Positions 24,095 through 37,800 of a DNA stretch of 64,000 bases are shown piece after piece (position 1 is the stretch's first letter; each line of letters opens with the position of its first letter). The translations under genes and the position numbers were made by a program. The DNA comes from Heterohyrax brucei (lineage: Eukaryota; Chordata; Mammalia; Hyracoidea; Procaviidae). Location of the stretch: the NCBI GenBank assembly GCA_028571685.1, contig CM053141.1, positions 134,196,833 to 134,260,832 on the forward strand. Direction: 5' to 3'. The notes beneath the pieces are model-generated. The model saw nothing but the letters and a program-made list of their open reading frames with translations. It was not told the origin of the DNA and did not search any database.

Positions 24095-24222
24095 ATATAT
24101 GACCAAGATGGGACACTACAGCACTTTATTGATGGTGGGGAACCTAGTAAGTCGAGCTGGATGAGGTATATCCGATGTGCAAGGCACTGCGGAGAACAGA
24201 ATCTAACAGTAGTTCAGTACAG
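24095..24222 (+). CDS. PRDM6: PRDM6 coding exon, middle of the PR domain
   Basis: This is the first PRDM6 exon in the window, 128 nt, in phase 0. The acceptor is a pyrimidine stretch ending TCTCTAG at 24094, and the donor is AG|GTAAAG at 24222/24223. It encodes [17 protein letters not shown], then a Trp-Met-Arg-Tyr segment, [10 protein letters not shown] and VVQY, plus two bases of a split Arg codon. In PR domains the W-M-R-Y-x-x-x-A-R segment stands where classical SET enzymes have their Asn-His cofactor motif, and no Asn-His pair is seen here. That fits PRDM6 having weak or indirect methyltransferase activity. The preceding exon, which should end with the strand before I-Y-D, was not found in 1-24094. 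Confidence 0.96.
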
Positions 24223-27200
24223 GTAAAGTATACCTTGATTTACCACTTACACAGCTGGAGCCTTCTGGCTTGCATAGACAAATTTGGACTCGCTGCTCGT
24301 TTGGGAAAAAGATCCTACAGAACTCTAAAAGGACTGGCAGAAAATTCTTTTTTGCCAGGTTTCTGCAACTTTGTTATGACTGTAATTTCTCAAGAATTCA
24401 GGAATAAATAAAGGTGTTAACAGAAGGCTGCATTCCCTCAGCACACGTGATAAAGTTGCTGTTACATCATGATATCACAGTGGCCTGAATGAGCCTGGCA
24501 CATCCACTGATTTGGGGTGATTCCCCTCAGTAGATGTGCTCACACAGATCAAGTAGGAGTTCAGGGATTCATCCCCAGTCTCCTTGCATTCAGATATCTT
24601 CTAACTGTCTCACAGTGAGATCAGCTTCATTTGCATAGGGGCAGTGAGGGACCAAGAGTTCTCAGTGTTCCCCAGATGGCCCCACTTCCCCTGCTCTCCC
24701 AGAAGGGTGTCAGAGCATTTGGATGTGGCCCTTTATCAATTTAGGATATGTTTCAGGTGTTGAGATGGTTCCAGAGCATGAAGAAATTGAGTTTCCTGAG
24801 ATGGCTGGGTAGATAATATGATGCTGCCTACCCATTTGCCGGAGTCAGATAACAGAGGCCTCTTGGGAGCTGAGGAGCAAGATGAGTGCTCATGATGTGA
24901 AGCCACATCTGCTCAATGCACCTGTTGGCCAAGCAGTTTCACTCAGAGCCAGAAAAGGGTAGAGTGGAGACAAGAGGGCAAAAACAAATCAAATATGGGG
25001 AAAAAAAAGTTTGTACTGCTAAGCCTTCTTTTTTCAAAATCCCTCGAAAACATGTGCCATATAAATATATGACCTCAGTTATAAACAGCCATGTTCCCTT
25101 TAGAGTAAGAAGCAACTGTTTAGCTTTATTAGGCACCACAGACACATCAAAGCAGAAGGCCCTGTGCTCAGACACTTGGAATCCTGCCTGTGGCTATTTA
25201 TTTTCCTTTCCTTTTTTTGGTTTTTAAAAATTAAGCCCTCTTTTTTTTTAAAAAAAGAAAAAAGTTCTCCTTATAGGTTAAAAGCTACACAAATCTGGCT
25301 TGCTATCCGAGGGCTCCAGTTCAAAAGGAACATATCTGGACAGCATGTGACTCACTACCTTGATTTCCTCTGCTCTTTCATTTCATAAAAATAATAGTTT
25401 AAATATAATAGTATAAGACAGTATTTGGTTATACTATTGGGTTCACCTTTGCAGCAGCTGCATTTCTGTCATGAAGGTTCTCTGAAACTCGGAGCTAGAA
25501 AATTAGTAAAGGTTGTGCTTGTCCATTCAGTGAGCGATAGTTCAGCTGGTTCTGTAATGAGTGCCCAGGGAACTCTCCTGGCAAATTCTGGGTTTGGGAA
25601 AACAAGAAAATCCTAAAAGGAGGATGGGCATGAGTCAGCCATTACATATCTGTTAATATTAAGTGGCTTTTACAACTCCTCTCTCGTGATGGCGCTTAAA
25701 CTTCAAATTCTCTCTGCCGATCTGTTTTCGATTACTTCAGATCTTTATAACATGAACTACAAAAACACAATTTAGAAAACTGGCATCCGTCACCAGTAAC
25801 CACGTCCAAGAGTAAGAAAATAGAAAAGTTGGACCCTAAAGAGCCAGCCTAATTTTTATTGTACATGAATGTCCTCTTCACAAAAAGTCAGCTGGTTTAA
25901 ATTCATTCTGTTATGATTTGTAATATCTAAATGGAATTTTCTTCAAAGCACCCTTGATTGATTGACCCTTAGCTGAACGTTTTGTTTTTATTTTGAGGCT
26001 GACAATAATGTTTGTTGGCATGTGTTCTCTGCTTCAGCTGCGTTGGGACGCCACGAAGCTATCTTTATGAGTCATCCAACCACAATACTAAATACATGTC
26101 AGCAAAGGAAATATTATCTGAAAAGGGAAAAATCCCTTTGATGTGCTTCAACATGCAGAGATTTCTGCGAGTTTTGGAAGCTCTGCCCGCTTGTAAGGAA
26201 CGGTGTATGCTTACACATTTCTCTCCCCCTTTCGGCCTACTCTGTGCCTCAGAAGACCACCCATTGCTCAAAAACAGTTCCGCTCTTTCAGCGGCAAAGT
26301 GTGTAATTTGGTTTTAGCACATTCATTTGCCGGGCGCTGTGTTTATATTAAGGGAAGGCAAGCCGAGAGATGAAATGTTACAAGGGTGAAGTACAAAGTA
26401 GACTCAATTTTTCTCAAGTTAGGAGATGCCAGTGATTTATAGCTCAGCTCCAATTTTGATTTTTTTATGTAGCAGTGGAAAGAATTAATAAAATGCACAG
26501 CTCTTGGAAATGTGGAGGGAGGAAGGGTAAGAAGGGCTGGACAACTGGCTGGAGTTTTTGTCAGATAGTTATAGAATGCTGGGAAAACCATTCTGCTTAG
26601 CTAGCAGTGCCCTCATGAGACAGAATGGCAGCAAGAAAGGAAAATAACAAGATAAATGAAATTTTTGCAGCTGCAAGTAAAATATTGAGAATCTGCTCTT
26701 TTTTTATTGATCTTCATGATCCTATTGCCAAGAGCCACTTTGTGGTGACAAAATATGTTGACAAGTGCATATCTTACTGCCATGAAAAATGTGGCAAAGG
26801 ATTCGCCTTATGTCTGCAGTGTTATACAAGAAACAAATTGCCCTGCTACAGCCCATTCCTTACAGAACGGCTAAATTTAAGGTCCACCAACCCTAAACAC
26901 TTTTATCTTGAACTTGAGACTAATCCTTGTAGCAATTCCTCATTGAGAAAACTGGTCTCCTTTTTTTTTTTGTCTGCAGATTTTTCTGTACAGAGCTGAA
27001 GCTGTTATAAAATATGTTTATTTCTTGTTACCTCCACTGTTGCATTTCAGAGTATAATCTTTCAGCCAGAGTAAAGTGCTCCTCTTGTGTTTATTGACTT
27101 CCCATCCATTTCACACAAGAGGGGTTTTCTCTTCTCTCGTATCAAACTTGAGAAGAAAGGCAATGAAGAGAATTTTTATTTCTCTCAGGCTTTTATATCA

Positions 27201-28825
27201 CAAAGCTGCTTAATTTTATTACAAGTCTGGGAACTCCCAATGCCAACTTGCAAGAATGCTTTAATGCCTTTCCTTCAAATGAGAAATCGATAGTATTAAT
27301 TTATATATGCAGTTGGGCTACCAATGTCTGTCATTTGCCAAGAGAAAATTTTCTCACTAGAATGAGATGGATTTTTTGTTGTTGTTGTTGTTGTTAAAAC
27401 GAACTCTTAGTTTCTTCTTTCTCTTGGGCCGAATAACTGTCTCTTCAGTTAAGAATCTCTGTGGAGGGACATTGTGGGAATAAGCCCTGAGCTGTTTATC
27501 ATACTGGGTTATAGGATCTAATTGGTTGTTGGAGATAATAAGGTGGGTGCAGAGTTATTGTAAACAGAAACTGTTTAGGTGGAGCTGGACAGAACTTTTC
27601 TGGGGCAGTAAAACTGTGGAGGGGGGCACCTGAGTCCTGCGCATTACTAAGCTGGGTTTTCTTTTGTTTTGAATAGGTCGAATATATTCTACCGAGCCTG
27701 TATAGATATTCCCAGGGGTACCGAGCTTCTGGTGTGGTACAATGACAGCTATACGTCTTTCTTTGGGATCCCTTTACAATGCATTGCCCAGGATGAAAAC
27801 TGTAAGAATTTATTTTAGCTCTGAATTCACATCTTGAAAATATCTGTTTCAAAGCTGCCTTGTTAAGAGTGTTTCTGGAAACTCTGAAAATACGGTTCAC
27901 TGTGGTACCTAACGCAGATGTGCACAAGTCTGTTCCATCATTATCTTTTCTCCTGTATGTCTCCTGCTTCTTTAACAGGGCATCTTAGTCTGTACGGATC
28001 AGACTTCTTCACCTGTTACGATTTCATGCCTCACTCACAATAACGTTAGTGTTTTTCCTGTTGCTGTAGCCAAGTTATTCTGCTGGCACTGCTGAACACC
28101 TACACTATGTTTGCTCCTATGCTCAGCACTTTGGGGGACTACGAGAGCAGCATAAGATGTAACTTCTGCTCTGAAGGGTTGTACTGACTTGTTGGAGCCA
28201 CACAGCAAAGAAAAGGAAACAGTGAGAAGACAGTGCCATCTAGTCAGGGGCGACGCTTCCTCCAGTTGGTTGGAGCACTATACCCTACGGAATTGTTGCA
28301 ATGAGAAGTAGTGATAAAAATCATAGACATGTGACTGAGGAATTTGTGTTTTTCTTAATCTCTCAGCCTAGACAGAACCATGTAGTTTTCATCTATGGCA
28401 GCTGATACCTTTAAGAAAAAATGTATTGTTGAGACAGATGCAAACGTGGGGCAGCTTCCGCTTCCATTTTATATTTTTTGTTTTTTCCATTATTCACAAA
28501 GTATTATAAGATGATATTCAGTATTTGAAACAAAATTAGATGATTTTCATGTGCTTCAGTGAGAAACACTGGTTTCCAGTCATGCTATTTTGTCACCAAA
28601 CTGGCTAACCTGTGAGCTGGTAATTTGTTGTTATATTATAGACAAAGGAACAGACAGAACAAGATTATTTTGTGAATGGATAAGGAAATTGATTCTGGAA
28701 AGAGCGTTAGTTTCTTTTCTTCTTTTCCATTTATTTTCTCACAAACATGCACAACTCCAGTAAGAAATGCTCGTTATTGCTAGTAATCAAGATGCTGATG
28801 ATCAAGTGTTTCTTTCCATCTTAAT

Positions 28826-28869
<44 letters not shown>

Positions 28870-31800
28870 TAAAAAAGTCCTCAAAATGACCAACACTTCA
28901 ACTTTCCTTTTCTATCTTATCCTAACCCCAAACCAATCTCAAATAAAAAAATGAATCTTTGGACATACAGTACATTCTTTTTACTTTCCAAGTTTCCATT
29001 GGAAAATTTTTGTTCTACAGTGATACCCCTGTTTGAGGGAGTGTCTGTTTTCATAGGAGAAAATCTCAGTGTTGGACATAAGCATGCGGTCGGTGCTAGA
29101 GGCAAATATGAGATGGAAACCAGTATGCTCTGTCTTGCTCAGAGTGGCTTTGTGTCGCATCCCACCCATCCACACCCTGGAAAGTAAATCTAGGTCCACA
29201 CATAGACAGACAACCATATCAACCCCATTGATCTGCTGGCATGGGCTTTTCTGAAGCCTGAACACAACCTCATCTGCTGAAGTATGGCATCTGAACCAAA
29301 AGGATTTGAGAAGTATTATATGAGGTCTGAAAGTTAGGTTGGCAAACTCATCATAGAAGAAGTGCTACATACTTCATCGATAAATATTATTACAGCCCTT
29401 TAAAGTATTCCCCCTGGGAAGCTATTCACTGACAGTGTCTGGTACACCTATCAGAGCAATTTTGGAACTCTTTTTAGAATGACCATCAGAGTTGTTGTTG
29501 TATTACTCTTGATGTCCTGAATGTCATCAGAATGTCTTCCTTTCAATATTTCCTTTATCTTTGGGTAAAGAAAAAAGTCATTGAGGGCCAGATCAGGTGA
29601 GTAGGGAGGGTGTTCCAATACAGTTATGTGTTTACTGGCTAAAAACTCCTCACAGCCAACTGTACAAGTAAGTTCACAAACTTGCAACTTAGCCACCATG
29701 CACAACGGCCATTCCAGAAAGAGTTCCAGAATTGCTTGAAAGGGTGAACCTGGCACTGGCATCAGTGCATAGCTTCCCATGGGGAATGCCTTGAAGGTGA
29801 TTGTAGTGATATTCAGCAGTGAGGTATGGTAGCACTTAGAACAATTAAGTTCTTGGACTTATTTGTTGGACCTCGTAAGATCCTCCGTTTTCTACTTATT
29901 AATATAGCTTCCTATGGACTGTGAAGAAGTTGTTGTGTTGTGTGTATTGAAGCTGTTGTGGTGTGTATGTGTGGAGTAACCGCATGGCACCCTAGAGTTA
30001 AAATATAAATATCATGAGGTGCAAGTATTCATTCACTGCTACATGGAAATGGCTTTGCTAGGTGCTGCAAATACAGCAAGTATATAAAACAGATGAAAAT
30101 TCTTGCCATTATTACATTCAAGTGGAAGGAGACAGATTAAACAAATAAATATTTGGTCAGATAGTAATAATTGCTGCAGAGGTACAAAGCACCAAAGGTG
30201 GGTAAGAAGTGCCAGGAGTGGAACTTGCTGCTGTTTTAGAGAGTGATCAAGATAGATGACATTAAAGGATGTCATTTGTGCAAAGACTTAGAGGTGGAGT
30301 AGCAAGCCATGTGGTTATTTGGGAGGCATGTATCTGATGCCGTCAGACTAAAAGTGTAAAGTTTTCAGGATAAGGATGTTCGTGGTGTGTTGCAAGAACA
30401 TCAGCAAGACTGGTGTGGGTGAGACAGAGTGAGTGAGGTGAGAGGGGTTAACTCAGAGATGAGGACGAGTAGGACCCCTTCGGGCCCCAGAGGCCACTGT
30501 AAGGACCCTGGGCTTTTACTCTGTAAGACGGGGGATGTGGGTTACTGCAGAGTTTTGAAGAGGAAAGAGATGTGATCTGACTGAAGTTTTTAGAGCATTT
30601 TTCTGGCTCCTGAGTGGAGAACAGCCAGTAAGAGGTAAAGGTAGAGCAGGGAATCCAGTGACAAGTTCTTTCAGGAATCCAGGGGAGAGAGGAGATGGTG
30701 GTTTGGATCAGTCTGTAGAAGTGGTGGAGGTGGTGAGAAGTGCTTGGATTCTGGGTATATTTTGAAAGTTAAGTCAGCTGTATTAGCTGACATGTTAGAT
30801 GTTGGATGACAGGATAGAGCAGAGTCAAGGCTTTCCACAGCTTTTGGTCTGAGAAACTGGAAGGATAGAATGACCATTTATTGAGTTGTGAGTCAGAAAG
30901 GAAAACCAAGGAGTGGTTTAGGGAATGTATTTCTGACCCTGGACATGGATCCTTAGTGTCAAAGTCACACTTCTCCAGTACAGTTCCACCTCACGATGCT
31001 GATATATGGGCTCACGTCTACACTCCTAGTGCCATCAAGTTGGTCTGACTCATAGTGACCCTATAGGACAGAGTAGAACTGCTCCATAGAGTTTCCAAGG
31101 AGCTCCTGGCAGATTGGAACTGCCAACTTTTTGGGTAACAGATATAGCACATAACCACTATACTACCAGGGTGGAAGGGTTAAAGGGCAGAGTGCAAGAT
31201 TCAGGGATCTGCATATCGTTTACAGCCACCTGGCAGTGGGTGTCAAAGAGTGTGCTGTTTGGTTTTCAGGCTTAGTACCATAGTGGCATTTAAAAATGCA
31301 GTTTCTGGAAATGTATGTTTTGTTTTCAGTTCTTCTTTTGCCTATAGTCCAGCCTGTGCACAGTATTCTTGAGGTTACTAATCAGAATATTGAATAAGCT
31401 CTACCAGGGCATATATTATATCATTTAGCACCTGAAATCCTTGAAAGAAAATTCCCAAAGCCACAGACGCTTTTGAAGTATTGTTGGGTGCAGTAGAAAC
31501 AGTAAGCAGCTCTTTGACATTCGGCTCAGAGCTCTAAGGAAAGGTTGAAGCAAGCTGAAAGAGAATTAATTCATTGACTAAAATGTTCAACACTGACAAT
31601 CCCTTCTTCCCTTAAGGTATTACAGGAATTTTATTTCAGTTCCTGTCTCAAAGTTATATATCTGCCATGGGATTGGCCACCCAAGAAATCAGCTGCAAGC
31701 TTCATCAGGTAGTGTGGGGCAGATATATTATGGTGACTCTGACTCTGGGATGGATTCTCCTTCTATATGATTCCCCAAAACACCTGGAAACATTGCTGAA

Positions 31801-34800
31801 TGAGGGTTCCTTATTCGGTGCTGAGAAAATATTCTTTGTGTTTCAAAAGCCCAAATGTGTGAAAGGGCCTGGACAGATAAATTTAAGAGTAAGCCTTCTA
31901 CAGCTCTGAATAATTTCAGTCATTGCAACCAGATTAGCAATTCTAAGACTATTTTTATACCACTGAGCTTGCACAAAATAAACAAAGATAAAAGCCCTCT
32001 GCCATCAGGTCAATTGTGACTCATAGCAACTCTATAGAACAGAGTAGAACTGCCCCGTGGGGTTTCTAGGACAGAGCCCTGGTGGCACAGTGGTTAAGTG
32101 ATACAGCAGCTAACCAAAACCTTGTTAGGTTGACTCTGCCACCTGCTTCTTGGTGCAGTTTTGCTCTGTCTTATAGGGGTGATATGAGTTGGAATTCACC
32201 AAACAGCAATGACTCACCTTTATGGAAGCAGACAGCCACATTTTCTCCCATGGAGTGGCTGGTGGATTCAAACCACCAACCTTTTGGTGCTTAACCACTG
32301 TATACCAGGGATACTTTAGGTAATTAAAAAAAAAAAAAAAGCTTCTGGAAATCAGAGACTTTATTTGATAAAATATTTCCTCAGAGCTTCATTATAGTAC
32401 TAGGCACACGGTAAATAAATGCCTGCTAGATAAACACTGAAAATTAAATTTTTTTTTTTATTTATCATGAAATACATGTAACAAACCAGTTCAACATTTT
32501 TACAGGTACTTTCAGTGTTGTTAATTACAGTCACTGTGTAGTGCAGACCTCACCAATTATTTGGGATTTTTACTGCTTTTATTAGAAAGGATGAAATACT
32601 GCAGTCACAGTTTTCTTTGTTAATGAAATAGATACATGGAACAAGATTTTCAAGGAAAATATGATTTTGGTTAGTGAAAAATACTTATTAAGCACTTTCA
32701 TTTATAAAAATATAAGTTTCTTCCCATGATTCTTTCAACATTGAAAGTACACATTTCCTATTGAGCGTGTGCGGTGGGTTCAGGCTTCAGTCGCCGCCCT
32801 CCCTCAGCGGCCGTGAGGCCGTCGGCCCGCTCGCCGCCTGGACAGGCCATTGAAAGCCGCCTGGACTCAAAGAGAAGACAGCGTTTCACACAGGCATTTG
32901 GGTTCTGGAAGCAATTCCTATGTTATTTTCTTTAAAAAAAAATCATAGTTATAAGTGTAATAGAGCTCCAAAGAGAGCCACTCCGTCCACTGTGGGCCTT
33001 TCAAGAGAGCCTGAAGGAACGCCTGTGTCGACAGACGGCATCCGCAAGGAGGAATGAGATCCCCCAAAGCTTCCAGTGGGGGATTAGCTCCTGCGGAGTG
33101 TAAAGACCGTAGTGTATTCATATTCATTTCAGAGGAAATTAAAAAAAACCCTGGGAATAAATGTTAAACAAGTCTTCCTGCTGCTTTTTCTGTCTCGGCC
33201 TATGACGCTGAGGTAGCAGAATGTGAGACTTGATGGCTTCCTAGGAGTCGCTGCACTGTAGTCAGCCCAGCCTTGAGGAGGCCTGCCTTTTTCTTTGGAT
33301 TTTAAGGAGTACAAAATGAGAGGGGGCACTTCTACACAGTGCCCCTCACCCCCACTGTCCCACGAACCACCAGAAACCAGTCCCAGGGTAGAGAGAGCCC
33401 TGCTCAGACTTTCTGTGTACCTGTGACATTTGAGGAGATTATAGCCCAGCTCATTACTGAACATCTGAGTGCAAGGCCCTGTGGCGGGCCCTGCGGTGAG
33501 ATACAAAAGCTCGGTCCTTTTGCCCAAGGGATTGGGTCTAGCAGTCAAACACTCAACTACACTACAAAACATCATGCCATGTGAGAGAAAACAAGGAGAG
33601 TATTTTTCACATTTTACTTTTTCTGAAATTGGGAGATGCCTTTACTGTGTGATAACTTACAGTTTATAATGGTGCAACTTTATCTAAAATTTATCTCAAG
33701 TTAAACTTTTTCTAAAGTTAGTGGAATTTTGATGAAACCGAGTCAATATTTTCTGTAAAAACTTGCATTCGGTATCTGTCTCTTCTACTAGGTTTGAGTG
33801 GCGGGGGGCAGGGACTGTGGCTTTCTTGTTCATCCGCAGCACCTGAAGCAAGGCAGGCACGTAACAGCTGCTCAGTGAGTGTTTGTGGGCTCAGTGAATG
33901 ACCTGGGGAGCTAAAGCGGCGTTTAGTTTTGTGGATTCTGAATTTGCTTCTCCCAGTGTTTTAATTGTTCAGAATTGGAGAGTTCAAAGCTTTGAGACTT
34001 TCTCTCTTTCCTCTATCTTTAAACCGAAAAGATTTTTACTGGTTCAAAAAATGTCTGTTCCCGTAGAAAACCAGTCTGCCTTTTGGAACACTTTTCGTTA
34101 GCCATCTCTGGGCTTCTTGCAGTTGTCTGTATTGTCTCTTCTGAGTTGGGACAAAACTGTGTTTTCTGATTCATTTCTTACCCCCTTTCTGGTCATTTCC
34201 TAAATTTTGTTAATAGTTTTGATCACCATGGCCAATGAGACTGATATTTAAGAAAAATCATCTTTTATTTAAGTCCTGCTTTTCAAGTTTCACCTTTTGG
34301 ACCTCTAGAGTCATGTAATACTTCTGCAGGGTCATTTGAAGATCAAACATGGCTACCTTTGTAAAAATCATCTCCCGTTCTTATTCCTTATTCTGTCTAA
34401 TGGATATATGTTCATTTTCATTTGTTAAGATAGAATTTATTTGCAAGTATACTAAAGGATCACAGCAAAAATAGCATTTGGAATGCATGCGTTGCTGCCT
34501 ATCCCTGGAAAACATAATTGTTGTGTGGTATCTCAGAGAAGAAAGTAATAAAACTAGTTTCGTTCTAACCACTCCATTGTCATTATCATTAACCCAGATC
34601 CCATGTATCCTGAATTATTTTACCTATTCATATGTTTCTTTTTCTTAATTAGAATTTTGGCAAAACTTAAAAAAAAGTTATTGGCCCAAAATTATTTTGT
34701 TTAATGTCAGGATTATGTAACCTTAGCAATTTTTTTGAAAATAGATTTACTAAATTACTTTCCAGATGGGTAAGAGAGAAGGCAGAATCAGTAACCTATA

Positions 34801-37800
34801 CTTAGAGTATAATTTTAATCTGCTTCTGCATAGTGAAGCTCTGCCAGTTTTGCTCACTCTCATGCGTGTGGATGACATCTTCATTCTCCAGCACCTTCCC
34901 ATTGGACATTCCTTCCTGTTCGTCTGGTATTTCCCAACCACAGGAGCTTAAGTGTCACCTGAAGACTTGTAGATAGTTACAAAGGATGAAACAAGATTCT
35001 GCCCTGATCTCTGACAGTGCTGCTGTTTTTATATTTTTATTTAAAAAGTACCAAAATATGGTAAAATCTATCTCTTTATCTTGCATTACCTATTTAAAAA
35101 ACAATTGATGTGAAAGTCTAAAACATTGTTCACAAACTCCATATTGATTATACACGTATGCCCAAGAAATCAAAATTATACATGTTTAAAAATAAAATAT
35201 AAACACAGACATAAGCACGTATGTGAATGTTTGTATGTGTGTGTGTACATCCAGTTGCTGTTGAGTCGACTCTGATCTTGGAGACCACCGGTGTGTTAGA
35301 GTGGCCTATGCTGCACAGGGTTTCTAGGCTGACTTTCAGAACTAGATTGCCAGGGCTTTTTTCCCATGGCACCACTGGGTGGGCTTGTACCTCCAACCTT
35401 GCTTTTTAGCAGCTGAATGAGTTAATTGTTCACACCACTCAAGAACTCTATGTTTATATACATATGTATAATGTATATATAAATGTAGCATATGTATGTT
35501 TGTGTATGTTGTTTGTGTGTGTGTGTATATGAGCCTTGAGGTTTGTAATGGTTAAAATACTGCTAAACCAAAGGTTGGTGATTTGAACCCACCAGCTACT
35601 TTGTGTGAGGAAACTATGGCAGTCTGCTTCCATAAGGATATATAGTTTTGGAAACCATATGGGGCACTTTTACTTTTGTCTTATGAGTCGGAAGTGTCTT
35701 AATAGCACCTAACAACAGCAACTATACCTATACATATATGCACATAAGACACATTTGTATGTGTGTGTATGTGTGTGTATATATATATATAAAATAGATA
35801 CTTCTCATGTTGTTATGTGCCTTTAAGTCAATTTTGACTCAAGCAACCCTATAGGACAGAGTAGAACTGCCCCAGAGGGTTTCCAAGGAATGGCTGGTGG
35901 ATTCAAACTGCCAACTTTTTTTTGGTTAGCAGCCTGAGCTCTTAACTGCTTTGCCACCTGAGCTCTTATTTGTGTAACCCTTGGCCGTGGAATCAGTTCT
36001 AACTCACAGTGACCCTACAGGACAGAGTGAAATATAAATTTATGTATAAAAACTCTGCTAGCTGTAAAATGTCCTATTTGTTTTTTAAATAAGGCTAATG
36101 GGCAGAGACACAGTTAGGAGCATGGTTACAAAACACAGCCTTGAAAATCAGAAAGCTATAGCATCTAGCTTGACTCCCTGCCTGAATGTGTGACCCTGGA
36201 CCTTTCTGGGCCTCGGTTTTCTCATGTGTGGTAAGAGAGGGCTGAATTAGATCAGTGATTCTCAACCCTGTTTGCACATTAGAAACACTTGGGGTGCTTT
36301 TAAAATGCAGATGCCCAGGCCTCACTGAGAAATCTCTTTTGAACTTTTTTCAAATCTCCCCAGTGAGTCTCATATGCATTAAGAGTTAAGAATCTCTAGG
36401 CTCCTTCCAGGAAACCCTGTTAGTGTAGTGATTTAAGTGCTGTGTCTGCTAACCAAAAGGTTGGCAGTTCAGATCTGCCAGGCACTCCTCAGAAACTCTA
36501 TGGGGCTGTTCTACTGTGTCCTGTAGGGTCACTGTGAGTCACAGTTGACTTGATGGCAGTGGGTTTTTGAGGTTCCTTCCTAGACTGATTCTCTTGCTTT
36601 GCTTTTCCTTCCAAAGACAGGATGGGCCAGGTTGACAGTGCCCTACTGACACAGCCTTTCTTTTAATTGGAGTCATTTAATACATGTGATTATTTGTCCT
36701 TAGTTTTTTCTAAGAAGCCTGCTGCCACTAGGCCATGATTTTTTTCATTTTTATAATTATTACTACCACTGTCCCCGTTTTACAGATAGGAAAACTGATG
36801 CACACAGAGACTGAATACCTTGCCTAAGATTGCTCAGCTAATACTGGCTGTGGTAGCAACTCAACTGTCTTGTGTCCCCACACATGGTGTCTACCTGTTC
36901 ACTCAAGCATGCAGCCTCCTGGGGTCATATTCCTGAACCATTCCCCTTTTATAGCTGTGGACACTTAACATCTTCATTCACTGTAAGAATCTTCATGATG
37001 ATTTGTGGCAGGGCAAGATGAAAGCTCCCAGTTCATCCTTCCATGTAGTGTGAACCGCTGACCAACAGCCTCATTTTGTTATGTGCTATCAGTAGTCTTT
37101 TTTGCAAATTATAATTTTTTTTAAATTTGGCCTCTAAATTCCTTTTCTTAGCCACTCTGTAACTTAAATTCTTTGATGCTTGAAGTGAAGAATAAATACG
37201 TTTTATTGACGCTGTCGTTACTTTAAGAAAGAACAAGTATTTTTAAGGATGTTGGGTGTGATGATCTCTGGACCTTTGAATAACCAGTAAACACTTCATA
37301 AGTAGTATTAATCCATAACAATTTTAGAAGAAGAATTTGTCAATTTAAAATACATGAAAAGTTTCCTCCTCCATTCTGGTCTTCTCTCCTTTTATAGAAA
37401 TGGTGGTTACTGTTCTTGCAGGCCCCATGATGAGCATCATCTTACCTCATTTAAACTTCAGAAAGGTGATTTAAAGATAAGGGAACCAGGCCTCATAGAG
37501 CTCAACGTCTGCATAGTGTCAATCATGGGCCGAGCTCTTTGCTAAATGCTATTTACTGCATTATGTCATTTAATTCTTAGAGCAATCATTTTACATTTTA
37601 CCAATGATGGTATCAAGTGTGGATATGTTGCATAATTGCCTGCAGTCACAAGACCAGTAAATAGTGGAGTTGGGATTAAAATTTAGAACATCTCAACCTT
37701 TCAGCCAGAAACCAACCGAAACCTATTGCTGTCAGATAGATTCCAACTCATGGCAACTAGATAGGAACAGAATAGAACTGTCACATAGGGTTTCTAAGGA

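Noticed and set aside
27499-27927. 142-codon antisense ORF over a PRDM6 exon
   Set aside because: It is the shadow of the 27677-27801 coding exon and its flanks, on the opposite strand.
33129-33575. 148-codon antisense ORF, longest in the window
   Set aside because: It has no recognisable domain and overlaps an old L2/L3-type repeat; long frames occur by chance in GC-richer DNA.
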